A program made the position numbers and the translations under genes. From contig NZ_JADEWR010000003.1 in the NCBI RefSeq assembly GCF_015207525.1, positions 434,255 to 498,254 on the forward strand: a stretch of 64,000 nt of DNA, in the 5' to 3' direction. Every line of letters starts with the position of its first letter. The first letter of the stretch is position 1. Below are positions 1 to 8,830 of the stretch, piece after piece. The notes below the pieces were generated by a model. It saw only the letters and a program-made list of their open reading frames with translations, had not been told where the DNA came from and searched no databases. This stretch comes from Nodosilinea sp. LEGE 06152. GTDB taxonomy: Bacteria > Cyanobacteriota > Cyanobacteriia > Phormidesmidales > Phormidesmidaceae.

Positions 1-583
1 CCGCCTAAACAGCACCGCCAATATCTATAACCGCATTAGTGCGGCCCGCCCCTTCGTAACCGTCACCGCTGGGCCGCGGTATGGCAGCCCCGAAGAGCAA
101 GAACCGCTTCGGCAGGCGATTCGCCAGCAGTTGACCGGCCGGGGCGTGCCCGCCGAAAGCATTCGGGTGCAGAATACGGGCACCGACATTCGCGCTGCGG
201 TGGTCGATCAAGAAGCTTTTTTAAGTGAGCAGGGCCTGTTTAGCGCGCCGGCGCGCAGTGGCCCCTTTGACACCGATCGCAACAACCGCACGGCCAACCG
301 GGTGGTGCTGGTGGCCCCCGCCCTCACCATGCGCCGCGCCGCCCTGGCCTTTGAAAATGAGGGCCTGCAGGTGGTGGCCGCCCCCACCGAGCTGTACAGC
401 ACCCCTGGTCAAACGGGCCGCGACACCCTGGCGCGCCTGGCCGACCTGGTGCCCGATGTCAACGCCCTGGCGCTGACGTCGCGCTACTGGAACGAGCTGC
501 TGAGCGCCTTTTACTACTATCTGCGGGGCTGGCTGCCGCCCTTTAGTATGCAGTGGGAGCAGGTGGTTGAAACCCTGCCCTAG
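1..583 (+). CDS. YdcF/ElyC-type DUF218 protein, C-terminal part
   Basis: The reading frame is open from base 2, so the gene starts to the left of the window; 193 residues and the TAG stop are present. The core VVLVAPALTMRRA, followed by a FENEGLQVV stretch, matches the DUF218 pattern in which a strand ending in a small residue is followed by HxxRA-like residues. The C-terminal YYYLRGWLP resembles membrane-associated YdcF/SanA/ElyC proteins. Members of this family are linked to envelope maintenance, but the biochemical reaction is not settled. The position usually occupied by His before the arginine is Thr-Met here. The family call is fairly secure; the specific role is not. Confidence 0.72.
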   Translation, partial: RLNSTANIYNRISAARPFVTVTAGPRYGSPEEQEPLRQAIRQQLTGRGVPAESIRVQNTGTDIRAAVVDQEAFLSEQGLFSAPARSGPFDTDRNNRTANRVVLVAPALTMRRAALAFENEGLQVVAAPTELYSTPGQTGRDTLARLADLVPDVNALALTSRYWNELLSAFYYYLRGWLPPFSMQWEQVVETLP

Positions 584-649
584 GTCTGCCAGTCTGGGAT
601 GCGGCCCCTCAAATTCGTCTAGGATAGGGGGGCAATTAGGGCAGAAATT

Positions 650-2398
650 ATGGCGCGATCGCAGCTACAAAAACTGGGCACCTACCTGCGGCCCCACTGG
701 CACAAGGCGGCCCTGGGGGTGGCTGCGCTGTTTATTGTCAACCTGGTGGGGGTCTGGATTCCGCTGCTGATTCGCAACGGCATTGACGAGCTACAGGTTA
801 CCTTCAGCTTCAACCGCATTCTGTACTACGTGCTGACGGTGCTGATTTTGGCCTCGGTGATGTGGGTGATTCGCATGGTGTCGCGCATTACCTTATTTGG
901 GGTGGGTCGCCAGGTGGAGTTTGACCTCAAGCAGCGCATTTTTGAGCACCTGCTGCGCATGGAGCCCGCCTACTTTGGCCGCAATACGGCCGGAGAGCTG
1001 ATCAGCCGCGCCACCAGCGATGTCGACAATATTCGCCGCCTGCTGGGGTTTGCCATTTTGAGTTTGGCCAACACGCTGTTTGCCTACGCCCTGACGGTGC
1101 CGGTCATGCTGTCGATCAACGTGCGGCTGACGCTGATTTCGCTGATTGTGTACCCGCTGATGCTGGTGCTGGTGCAGAGTTTTAGCGATCGCCTGCGCAA
1201 TGAGCAGCTCACGGTGCAGGAGCGCATCTCAGACCTCAGCGACCTGATCCAAGAAGACATGAGCGGCATTTCGCTGATCAAAATCTATGCTCAGGAGAAC
1301 AACGAGCGTCGCGCCTTTAACCGCCGCAACACCAGCCTGCTCGACGCCAACCTGAAGCTGGCCCGCACCCGCAATACGCTGTTTCCGCTGCTGGGGGGGC
1401 TGGCCAGCATTAGTCTGCTGGTGATTTTGGCCACTGGGGCCGGGACGATCGCCAGTGGAGCGCTGACCGTGGGCGATTTTGTCGCCCTGCTGCTCTACGT
1501 TGAGCGGCTGGTGTTCCCCACGGCGCTGCTGGGCTTTACCATTACCGCCTACCAGCGCGGCGAGGTCAGCATCAACCGGGTCGAAGAAATTCTCGATGCC
1601 AAACCCGACGTGCAAACTGCCCCCAGCGCCATTCCCCTGCCGCTGGAGCAGGTGCAGGGCACCCTGGAAGCCCGTAACCTCAGCTACGCCTACCCCGACA
1701 GCAAAACCCCCGCCCTCAATGAGGTGAGCTTTAAGATTGCGCCTGGAGAGCAAATTGCGATCGTAGGCCCGATCGGCTCGGGCAAGTCGACGTTGGCCAA
1801 CGCCCTGCCGCGCCTGCTCGACATTGGCCCCGGCCAGCTCTACCTGGATGGCTACGATGTGACCGAGCTGCCGCTGGCGGACCTGAGACGGGCGATCGCC
1901 TACGTACCCCAGGACAGCTTTCTGTTTAGCACCAGCATCCAGAACAACATCCGCTACGGCGATCCGATGATGGAGTTCCCTGAGGTGCAGCACGCCGCCA
2001 AACAGGCCCAAATGGATGAAGAAATCGCCAACTTTCCCCAGCAGTACAGCACCATCGTCGGCGAGCGCGGCATCACCCTCTCGGGTGGACAGCGCCAGCG
2101 CACCGCCCTAGCCCGCGCCCTGGTGATCGATGCCCCCATTCTGGTGCTCGACGACGCCCTCTCTAGCGTGGACAACCGCACCGCCACCGCCATTCTCAAA
2201 GAGCTATCGGCGGGCACCCAGCAAAAAACCGTGCTGTTTATCTCGCACCAAATGTCTGCCGCCGCCACCGCCGATCGCATTTTTGTCATGGACAAGGGCC
2301 ACATTGTGCAGCAGGGCCGCCACCGCGACCTGGTGCAGCGCCCCGGTCTCTACCGCGACCTCTGGGAGCAGCACCAGCTAGAGTCGGCGCTGCGGTAG
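650..2398 (+). CDS. ABC half-transporter (permease + ATPase), MsbA/MDR-like
   Basis: The protein has 582 residues. Residues 1-~330 form a type I exporter membrane domain with about six hydrophobic helices. The nucleotide-binding domain follows: Walker A GPIGSGKS at 373-380, signature LSGGQ at 477-481, Walker B ending at Asp501, and a switch histidine in FISHQ. The catalytic position after Walker B is Asp502 (LDDALSSVD) where active sites normally have Glu. Such degenerate sites are known in one half of heterodimeric exporters such as TM287/288 and BmrCD, so this subunit may pair with another. The substrate is unknown. The gene stands alone, 66 bases after the YdcF-like gene. Confidence 0.9.
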   Translation: MARSQLQKLGTYLRPHWHKAALGVAALFIVNLVGVWIPLLIRNGIDELQVTFSFNRILYYVLTVLILASVMWVIRMVSRITLFGVGRQVEFDLKQRIFEHLLRMEPAYFGRNTAGELISRATSDVDNIRRLLGFAILSLANTLFAYALTVPVMLSINVRLTLISLIVYPLMLVLVQSFSDRLRNEQLTVQERISDLSDLIQEDMSGISLIKIYAQENNERRAFNRRNTSLLDANLKLARTRNTLFPLLGGLASISLLVILATGAGTIASGALTVGDFVALLLYVERLVFPTALLGFTITAYQRGEVSINRVEEILDAKPDVQTAPSAIPLPLEQVQGTLEARNLSYAYPDSKTPALNEVSFKIAPGEQIAIVGPIGSGKSTLANALPRLLDIGPGQLYLDGYDVTELPLADLRRAIAYVPQDSFLFSTSIQNNIRYGDPMMEFPEVQHAAKQAQMDEEIANFPQQYSTIVGERGITLSGGQRQRTALARALVIDAPILVLDDALSSVDNRTATAILKELSAGTQQKTVLFISHQMSAAATADRIFVMDKGHIVQQGRHRDLVQRPGLYRDLWEQHQLESALR

Positions 2399-2483
2399 AC
2401 TCGTTGGGTAGTCGGGCGAACAGCCCAAAAACGCTGACTGAACTAGGTTGAGAGCAGCCTTGTGTAACCCAGGAGCGTAACCC

Positions 2484-3236
2484 ATGACTTCGATGGCTGG
2501 CAACGTTGCGATCGTGACCGGGGCAAGTTCTGGCATTGGTCGGGCCACTGCGATCGCCTTTGGCAAAGCGGGCGCAACGGTGGTCGTGGTCGCCCGTCGC
2601 CCCGACAAGGGCGAAGAAACCGTTCAACTGATCAAAGCCGTCCAGGGCGATGCTGTCTTTATTCAGGCCGATGTCACCCAGGCGTCTGACGTTGAAGCGA
2701 TGGTCAAGCAAACCGTTGAAACCTACGGTCGCCTCGACTACGCCTTTAACAACGCTGGCTCTGGAACATCGGGTAAACTTGCTGACCTCTCCGAAGCCGA
2801 CTGGGATTTTGAAATCAACGCCAATCTCAAATCGGTTTGGCTGTCGATGAAGTACGAAATTCCGGCCATACAGCAGTCGGGGGGTGGTGCGATCGTCAAT
2901 ATATCGTCCCAGGGCGCACTGCTGGGCGTGGCTGGATATGGGGCCTACGGCGCGGCAAAGGCTGGCGTAATTGCCCTGTCGCGGGCGGCGGCGGCGGAGT
3001 ATTCTGCCGATCGCATTCGCATCAATACCGTGAGCCCTGGGGCCATAAAAACCGACCTGTGGGCCGAAGCACCGCCAGAAATGCTCGACCAGGTGGCGGC
3101 TGGAATTCCGCTACAGCGGATTGGTGCCCCCGCCGATATTGCCGAGGCCGTGGTCTGGCTGTGCTCCGACGGGGCTGCGTTTGTGACCGGGCACAACCTG
3201 GTGGTTGACGGCGGCTTTACGGCGGTGCAAAAGTAG
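2484..3236 (+). CDS. SDR-family NAD(P)-dependent oxidoreductase
   Basis: This 250-residue classical short-chain dehydrogenase has the cofactor glycine motif TGASSGIG near residue 13, NNAG near residue 90, the catalytic Ser in NISSQG and the catalytic pair in YGAAK (Tyr-x3-Lys). Arg residues right after the first strand (VARRPDK) suggest NADP(H), which is an inference. The start is supported by AGGAG at 2471-2475, eight bases upstream of the ATG. Length and motif order are normal for the family. The substrate cannot be read from sequence, and the neighbours (ABC exporter, HAD hydrolase) give no pathway. Confidence 0.9.
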   Translation: MTSMAGNVAIVTGASSGIGRATAIAFGKAGATVVVVARRPDKGEETVQLIKAVQGDAVFIQADVTQASDVEAMVKQTVETYGRLDYAFNNAGSGTSGKLADLSEADWDFEINANLKSVWLSMKYEIPAIQQSGGGAIVNISSQGALLGVAGYGAYGAAKAGVIALSRAAAAEYSADRIRINTVSPGAIKTDLWAEAPPEMLDQVAAGIPLQRIGAPADIAEAVVWLCSDGAAFVTGHNLVVDGGFTAVQK

Positions 3237-3408
3237 CTGCCCCAACCAAATCCGAATAGTTTATTTGACGATCGCTGCTGTGCGCGCTAGGGTCTGCTGG
3301 TGACTCGCCGTTGGTAGTGACCAACCGCCGATAGACGTACCTCTCGGAAGATGTACACTCGCGTCCTTCCTGGCAAGATGGGGGCACCCACGGTTGGAAG
3401 GAGCAGAC

Positions 3409-4071
3409 ATGGCCCTCGACGGCGTTATTTTAGACATCGATGGCACACTGGTTTTGAGCAACGATGCCCACGCCCAATCCTGGGTTGAGGCCTTTGCCAA
3501 CCACGGCTATGAGGTGCCATTTGACCAGATCCGACCGCTGATGGGAATGGGGGGCGACCAACTCATACCCCAGCTCTTTCCAGACCTCAACGAGGAAGAA
3601 GAACCCGGCAAGACGATCGCCAGCGAGCACAAAGAACTCGTTCTAAACAAGTATCGCCCGGAGTTAAAGCCCACCGACGGGGCGCGATCGCTGGTGCAAA
3701 AACTGCTGGACGACGGCCTGCATGTGATCATTGCCACTTCCGCCAGCCCTAAAGAACTGTCGGTCATGCTAGAAGTGGCCAAGGTTGACGATCTGCTCCA
3801 CGAAGCCACCACCTCCAGCGATGCCGAAAACTCTAAGCCCGCCCCCGACATTGTCGAAGCCGCGTTGAAAAAGGCTCAGCTGGCCCCCGATCGCGTGGTT
3901 ATGCTGGCCGACACTCCCTACGACATTGAGGCCGCCAGCAAGGCTGGGGTAGGCGTTATTGCCGTACGCTCCGGCGGCTTTAGCGACGAAGATCTGGCGG
4001 GTGCGATCGCCATCTATGACGATCCCGCCGACCTGCTCCACCACTACGACCGTTCTCCCCTCGGGGAGTAG
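3409..4071 (+). CDS. HAD-superfamily hydrolase, phosphoglycolate-phosphatase-like
   Basis: The protein has 220 residues from the ATG at 3409, which has GGAAGGAG five bases upstream; a TTG at 3394 in the same frame overlaps that site and is less likely. All four HAD motifs are visible: DIDGTL (nucleophile and acid Asp) near the N-terminus, the Thr/Ser motif in IIATSASPKE, Lys in NSKPAPD, and the acidic motif MLADTPYDIEAA. An alpha-helical cap lies between motifs I and II (subclass I). These enzymes hydrolyse small phosphate monoesters; the substrate is not determinable. It converges on the methyltransferase gene that follows. Confidence 0.9.
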   Translation: MALDGVILDIDGTLVLSNDAHAQSWVEAFANHGYEVPFDQIRPLMGMGGDQLIPQLFPDLNEEEEPGKTIASEHKELVLNKYRPELKPTDGARSLVQKLLDDGLHVIIATSASPKELSVMLEVAKVDDLLHEATTSSDAENSKPAPDIVEAALKKAQLAPDRVVMLADTPYDIEAASKAGVGVIAVRSGGFSDEDLAGAIAIYDDPADLLHHYDRSPLGE

Positions 4072-4103
4072 CAAACGTTCAGCGGCGTTTCTAGACAAGT
4101 TGG

Positions 4104-4922
4104 TCAGATCGATTCAGCTGAGTTCGGGCCATCCTCACTCAGGCTTGGAGCCACCTTTTCGCTCAGGTAAAGGTTGGTGATGTACTTCAAATGGACCCTG
4201 CCGTCGAACGCGGCCCAGGTCTTATGCCAGGCGGCAATGGTATCTAAAAACTGCGCGTGTGCCCTGCCTTCCTTAGGAATGTAGGACGAGCTGAGCGATC
4301 GCCCCACCACCTCAGGCAGCGTTAGGGTCTGCCCGTAGGCAAAGCTAAGATGGCGCACGGGCGAAAACCCAGCCTGCTGCTCGATCGCCTTAACCGATTG
4401 AGAGTGGTCGCTATGGTTAATGGTGCGAGTCGCTGCCGCCTGAATAATCTGACGATAGGCTCCGGTGCCGGGGTCGCTCAAATTCCAGTCATTCCACAGC
4501 AGGGCGACTCGCCCGCCGGGGTGCAAAATGCGGTTAAACTCCGCCAGGGTGGGCGGGGCATTGAACCAGTGAAACGACTGACAGCAGGTCACAATATGCA
4601 CAGAGCGATCGGCCAGACCGGTCTGCTCAGCGGTGCCGATCTGAAAGCTCACTTGGGGATGGGGCGCAGCGGCCTCGCGCATGGCGGCGTTGGGCTCTAC
4701 GGCAATTACTTTGGGGCCGCGATCGCCCAGCAGTCGGCTCGAGATGCCGGTACCAGCTCCAATATCGGCAACCACCAGCGATCGTGGGTCGCCTAGGTCG
4801 GCCAAAATGGCGGCGATCGCCTCGTCGGGATAGCTGGGTCGATAGCGAGCATAGTCTTGGGCGCGGTCAGAAAACCGCCCCAAAGGGTTCAGCGTATGAA
4901 GCGGTAGAACATTGGTAGGCAT
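4104..4922 (-). CDS. class I SAM-dependent methyltransferase
   Basis: The protein has 272 residues. N-terminal FSDRAQDYARYRPSYP is typical of the UbiE/Trm112-like small-molecule methyltransferases. SAM-binding motif I is VADIGAGTGISS, the acidic residue of motif II is in VIAVEPNAAM, and motif IV is VTCCQSFHWF. The HPGGRVALLWND segment is the usual post-motif III region. The substrate is unknown. It is transcribed towards the HAD gene with a 32-base gap and away from the second methyltransferase gene at 5042, so the two methyltransferases are divergent neighbours with different sequences rather than a recent duplication. Confidence 0.88.
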   Translation of the reverse strand: MPTNVLPLHTLNPLGRFSDRAQDYARYRPSYPDEAIAAILADLGDPRSLVVADIGAGTGISSRLLGDRGPKVIAVEPNAAMREAAAPHPQVSFQIGTAEQTGLADRSVHIVTCCQSFHWFNAPPTLAEFNRILHPGGRVALLWNDWNLSDPGTGAYRQIIQAAATRTINHSDHSQSVKAIEQQAGFSPVRHLSFAYGQTLTLPEVVGRSLSSSYIPKEGRAHAQFLDTIAAWHKTWAAFDGRVHLKYITNLYLSEKVAPSLSEDGPNSAESI

Positions 4923-5041
4923 TCAATTCATCTCATCGCTCTCGCTATGTCGATATCCTAACCTGGCCGGGCATCAGTACAGAGCCGTATCGGGCCAACC
5001 CGTGAATCCGGTACATTAGTCTAAAACCCCGTAGCACCTTC

Positions 5042-5992
5042 ATGACGACGACCAAACTCAAGCCCGACTGGGCTGGCGACGACCTGCTCTCGCGGCTCGT
5101 CAACCGCGCCATTCACACCCCCGCTCTCTACGCGCTGATGAAACGCCAGGCCCGCCAGGTGATGATCAAAACCGCCGAGAAAAACGGCGTCCCCTGGCGG
5201 CAAACCTGCGTCACGCTCGATACACCCGCAATGCACCAGCGGCTAGATGCGCTGACCAACCCGGCGGTGGTCTATCCCGACTATTACCGGGTGCCCTTTC
5301 ATGCCTACAGCGAGGGCAACCTGTGCTGGCAAGCCGCCTTTGAGGCCGCCCCCGCCACCTACGCCATGGCCCTGCGCATTTGGCCCCAGGAAGATCTGTC
5401 CTGGCAGGAGGCCCAGGCCCGGCTGCGGCAGAGTTTTCTAGACATTCTCGACCAGCACAGCCCCAAGCAGGTCAACGACGTGCTTGATGTTGGCTGCTCG
5501 GTGGGTATTTCGACGCTGGCCATCCATCGTCACTACAGCCAAAAAAATTCGGTGCGCACCGTAGGTCTTGACCTGTCGCCCTACATGCTGGCCGTCGCCC
5601 AGGCCCAGGACAGCCAGCACGAAATTGCCCAGTGGGTGCACGCCGCCGCAGAATCGACCGGCTTTTCCGATGCCTCCTTTGATGTGGTGACGATGCAGTT
5701 TGTCACCCACGAGCTACCCCGTACCGCTACCCAGGCCATTTTTGCCGAGGCCCTGCGCCTGCTGCGCCCCGGCGGTACCCTGGCAATTGTCGACAACAAC
5801 CCCCAGTCCCCCGTTATTCAGGCTCTGCCCCCGGTTCTGTTTACGCTGATGAAAAGCACAGAACCCTGGAGCGACGACTACTACACCTTTGATCTAGAAG
5901 CCGCCCTGGTAGCGGCTGGCTTTGAGTCGCCCCTCACGGTGCCCAGCGACCCCCGCCACCGCACCTTGATCGCGCGCAAGTCAGACCAATAG
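5042..5992 (+). CDS. class I SAM-dependent methyltransferase with N-terminal extension
   Basis: The protein has 316 residues. The first ~135 residues are a mixed alpha-helical extension that I do not recognise, containing YPDYYRVPFHAY. The Rossmann core starts with motif I VLDVGCSVGISTL; the acidic loop is VGLDLSPYML, followed by VTMQFVTHELP and LLRPGGTLAIVDNN. The layout resembles cyanobacterial methyltransferases of unknown substrate. The ATG at 5042 is the first in-frame start and lies 119 bases from the divergent methyltransferase start, so the two share a promoter region. A palindromic repeat lies just after the stop. Confidence 0.88.
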   Translation: MTTTKLKPDWAGDDLLSRLVNRAIHTPALYALMKRQARQVMIKTAEKNGVPWRQTCVTLDTPAMHQRLDALTNPAVVYPDYYRVPFHAYSEGNLCWQAAFEAAPATYAMALRIWPQEDLSWQEAQARLRQSFLDILDQHSPKQVNDVLDVGCSVGISTLAIHRHYSQKNSVRTVGLDLSPYMLAVAQAQDSQHEIAQWVHAAAESTGFSDASFDVVTMQFVTHELPRTATQAIFAEALRLLRPGGTLAIVDNNPQSPVIQALPPVLFTLMKSTEPWSDDYYTFDLEAALVAAGFESPLTVPSDPRHRTLIARKSDQ

Positions 5993-6278
5993 GGGCCAAT
6001 AGGGGCGCAAGGCTTGCGCCAGTGCAGTGTCTACTGTTCTGGAAGCTGTAATCTTGGTAGTTGCGGCATGACCCGTCGTTGTGACAACTGTTGCCCTGAT
6101 GGCTGTAGTCCGAGCCAAGGAGTTGAGGATAAAGTGCGTCCGCAGAAATACGGGTAGAATAGGCTCAGTGCTGGCACGGAATAGCGCATTGGCACTGAGT
6201 TTGCGATCGCACCTGTCTTTTGCAATGGCCTTCGCAGCTCGCCATCGGCACAGCCTTAACTAACGGCAGGGGTAAACT
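5993..6278. other. intergenic region with one palindromic repeat
   Basis: The 286-base spacer between the methyltransferase and SRPBCC genes has no convincing coding frame. It contains the palindrome at 6004-6020 (listed separately) and one GCGATCGC octamer. The promoter of the SRPBCC operon probably lies in the last 100 bases, but I could not fix -10/-35 boxes. Confidence 0.5.
6004..6020. repeat. palindromic repeat, AGGGGCGCAAG type
   Basis: GGCGCAAG and CTTGCGCC (8 bases each) flank a single base, and the preceding bases read ATAGG. The G-rich outer end and alternating inner core resemble the palindromes at 13445-13570, 13905-13932 and 27922-27950. It begins 12 bases after the methyltransferase stop and could also form an RNA hairpin, but no T-run follows. 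Confidence 0.6.
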
Positions 6279-6731
6279 ATGGGTGAATGGCTCGATCACA
6301 GCGTAGCGGTAGATGTCGATGTGCCGGTAGAAACATCCTGGAATCTGTGGTCTGACCTGGAGCAGATGCCCCGCTGGATGAAGTGGATCGACTCCGTCAA
6401 AGTCTCCGATGCCGACCCCGAAATTTCCGAGTGGAAGCTGGCCTCGCGGGGTCTAGAGTTTACCTGGCGCTCTAAGATCACCAACCTGGTCACCCACCAA
6501 ATTATTCAGTGGGAGGCGATCGACGGCCTGCCTAACCGGGGTGCCATTCGCTTTTACGATCGCAAAGAAGGCCAGTCTACCGTCAAGCTCACCGTGTCGT
6601 ACTCGGTGCCCGCCGTCATCAAGTGGATGGATGGGCTGTTCCTGGGTCGTCTGGTCGAAGCCACTCTACAAGACGACCTCAACCGCTTTCGCGACTACGC
6701 CATGGCGGCCAAACAATCCCCCTCAACTTAG
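6279..6731 (+). CDS. SRPBCC-family (cyclase/dehydrase-type) protein
   Basis: The 150-residue protein has the START/Bet v1-like pattern: VDVPVETSWNLWSDLEQMPRWMKW at the N-terminus gives the helix-grip entry, followed by several amphipathic strands (EWKLASRGLEFTW, IIQWEAIDGLPNRG, VKLTVSYSVPA) and a long C-terminal helix. Such domains bind hydrophobic ligands; in bacteria they are annotated as polyketide cyclase/dehydrase or COQ10-like. No catalytic residues can be assigned. Its stop is five bases before the ATG of the methyltransferase-like gene at 6737, so the two are probably co-transcribed. Confidence 0.85.
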   Translation: MGEWLDHSVAVDVDVPVETSWNLWSDLEQMPRWMKWIDSVKVSDADPEISEWKLASRGLEFTWRSKITNLVTHQIIQWEAIDGLPNRGAIRFYDRKEGQSTVKLTVSYSVPAVIKWMDGLFLGRLVEATLQDDLNRFRDYAMAAKQSPST

Positions 6732-6736
6732 GTGCT

Positions 6737-8830
6737 ATGGGCCTTACGGTAGAGCAGCCCGTCACCCCGGCCCTGGCGGCAGGCCTACACCAGAGCTGGC
6801 AAGCGCTGACCGATGCCCTGACCCGATTGCCAGGCGACCAACGCCGTCACTATGCTACGGTGCTGCTCACCCGGCTGATTGCCGTGGTGGCTCTACAACA
6901 GCGGGGCTATCTGAGCGGTGACGAGTGGTACCTGCACAATCAGTTTGGCCAGAGCCAGCAGCGCGAGCGGGATGGGTTCTTTGCCCAGGTGCTGCAACCC
7001 CTGTGCCAGCAAGGCTTTACCCTACCCGTGGAGGAACGTCCCCCGGCGTTAAACCAGCGGTTTGGGCTGCTACCCTTTGTGCCTATGGGGCCGTTTCGGT
7101 TCACCGAGCTAGACCAGCGCTGGGGCCATGTGCCCCTGCCCGATGCGGCCTTTGAGCCAGCCCTCCACTGGCTGGCCGATGTCATGGCGGCTCCCGCCGG
7201 GCTAGATGCGGGCTTGGGCATACTGCTAGAGCAGGCGGTGAATGGCCATGGTGGGCCTGCCATGGCGACGCCAGAACCGCTGCTGGAGGCCCTGTGCGAT
7301 CGCACCATCCACGCCACCCTACTCGATCGGGCCGAGGCGCTGACTGGGCGTCGCCATCGTTCCACCGATCAGCTTTTCAAGGAACTCTCCCCCACCGAGG
7401 CCGGGGCGCTGTTGAGCGAACTGGGGCAACTCACCCTGCTCGACCCCGCCTGTGGGTCGGGGCGCTTTTTGGTGGCGGCGCTGAATCAGCTAATGGAGTT
7501 AGCCCAACGGTTGCGGGCGATCGCCACTCAAACTTCCACCAAAACTGTCCCCAGCTGGGCCAAAGCGTCCCCCCAAAAACACAATGAGAGCCCCGACCTG
7601 AGCCTGTACCAGCATCTGGCCACCCACGCGCTCTACGGCCTCGACCTGTGGCCCTCAGCGGTAGAGCTAGCCCGGCTGCGGCTGTGGCTAGCGGGCGTGC
7701 AGCACACCACCCAGCCCACAGAACTCACCACCCTGCCCGACCTCACCCTGACCATCCTTCGGGGCAATGCTTTAGTCGGTCTAGTGCGGGTCGATGACGA
7801 ACGATTTGACCAGGTGCAGCCCAGGCGCGGAGCAAAGGCAAAAACCCCAGAGCCAGAGACTCCTCTCCAGGGCAACCTGCTCCAACCCTTGATCGCTGAC
7901 AGCTATCAGTCGGTGCTGGCTGAGCGCCAGGTGCGCCTGGAGCACTACCGCAGCCAGACCCAACTGCTGGCCGAGGTGGGCAGCGTGCCCGCCTACGCCC
8001 AGGCCGACTTTTTGCGCGATCGCCTCGACGAACTCAACGCCATTGCCCAAAGCAAGCTCACCCACCTGCTGTGGAGCGAGGGCAGCCAACAACTGGGCCT
8101 GCGGGTGCCCGATCCGGCAGGCGATCGCCCTACTCGCCCCCTCAGCCAAACCGATGTCGATGCGGCCCAGCCCTTTCACTGGGGGTTTTATTTTCACCCC
8201 CGGCTGCGCGACCAGGGCGGCTTTGATATGGTGCTCAGCCACTTTCCGCGCGGGGTGGTAGAGGCTACCCACGCCGGGTTTGTAGAACGCTACGCCACCC
8301 TATTTGAGCAAAAAAACGTTGCCCCCTCGACCTTCTTGCACAACCGCCAGCCGGTGCTCACCATCGACCCCGACCTCACCCAAGCCTGGGCCGAGTATCG
8401 GGGCCAGTTCACCTGGCTGAGCCACTACCTGCGCCGCTGCGACCAATATCCCCACAGCAGCTCGGGGCCTGAGGGCCAAAGCCAGGGACGGCTTTTTTGG
8501 TCGCGGCTGTTTCTAGAACGCAGTTTGCAGCTCCTGCGGCCCGGCGGTCGCTGCGGGGTACTGCTCGACCCCTTTTGGGCGCAGGGCAACAGCGCTCCCC
8601 TGCGCCACTGGCTCCAGCGCCAAACCGACCTGGCCACTGTGCTCGACCTGTCAAATCACCAAAAGCTTTGGCCCGATGTGCCCTCTCGCACCACCCTTTG
8701 TGCGCTGTGGCTGCGGCACCAGGGGCCAACCCAGGGTAGCCCCTACGCTGCCTATGCCAAGCCCGACAATGCCCTAGACTCAGCCGCCCTCGGGGACGTG
8801 CTGCAACGCCTCATCCACCCGACGAAATAG
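6737..8830 (+). CDS. Eco57I/N6-adenine-methyltransferase-like protein with degenerate catalytic motif
   Basis: The protein has 697 residues from ATG 6737; an in-frame ATG at 6623 lies inside the SRPBCC gene and is rejected. SAM motif I DPACGSGRF is intact at 236-244, and ALYGLDLWPSAVELAR matches motif II. The segment where Eco57I-type enzymes read FDVVxxNPPY reads FDMVLSHFPRG, so the catalytic NPPY is replaced by SHFP (501-504). Later family landmarks remain: LLRPGGRCGVLLDPFW and FLERSLQLL. No nuclease or specificity subunit is nearby. I infer a protein that may still bind SAM or DNA but lacks normal adenine methylation. Its 3' end overlaps coaE on the opposite strand by 51 bases. Confidence 0.8.
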   Translation: MGLTVEQPVTPALAAGLHQSWQALTDALTRLPGDQRRHYATVLLTRLIAVVALQQRGYLSGDEWYLHNQFGQSQQRERDGFFAQVLQPLCQQGFTLPVEERPPALNQRFGLLPFVPMGPFRFTELDQRWGHVPLPDAAFEPALHWLADVMAAPAGLDAGLGILLEQAVNGHGGPAMATPEPLLEALCDRTIHATLLDRAEALTGRRHRSTDQLFKELSPTEAGALLSELGQLTLLDPACGSGRFLVAALNQLMELAQRLRAIATQTSTKTVPSWAKASPQKHNESPDLSLYQHLATHALYGLDLWPSAVELARLRLWLAGVQHTTQPTELTTLPDLTLTILRGNALVGLVRVDDERFDQVQPRRGAKAKTPEPETPLQGNLLQPLIADSYQSVLAERQVRLEHYRSQTQLLAEVGSVPAYAQADFLRDRLDELNAIAQSKLTHLLWSEGSQQLGLRVPDPAGDRPTRPLSQTDVDAAQPFHWGFYFHPRLRDQGGFDMVLSHFPRGVVEATHAGFVERYATLFEQKNVAPSTFLHNRQPVLTIDPDLTQAWAEYRGQFTWLSHYLRRCDQYPHSSSGPEGQSQGRLFWSRLFLERSLQLLRPGGRCGVLLDPFWAQGNSAPLRHWLQRQTDLATVLDLSNHQKLWPDVPSRTTLCALWLRHQGPTQGSPYAAYAKPDNALDSAALGDVLQRLIHPTK

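Noticed and set aside
1229..2011. Minus-strand 260-codon frame inside the ABC transporter gene.
   Set aside because: Antisense shadow of conserved ABC domains; composition rich in Gly, Gln and Ala without motifs.
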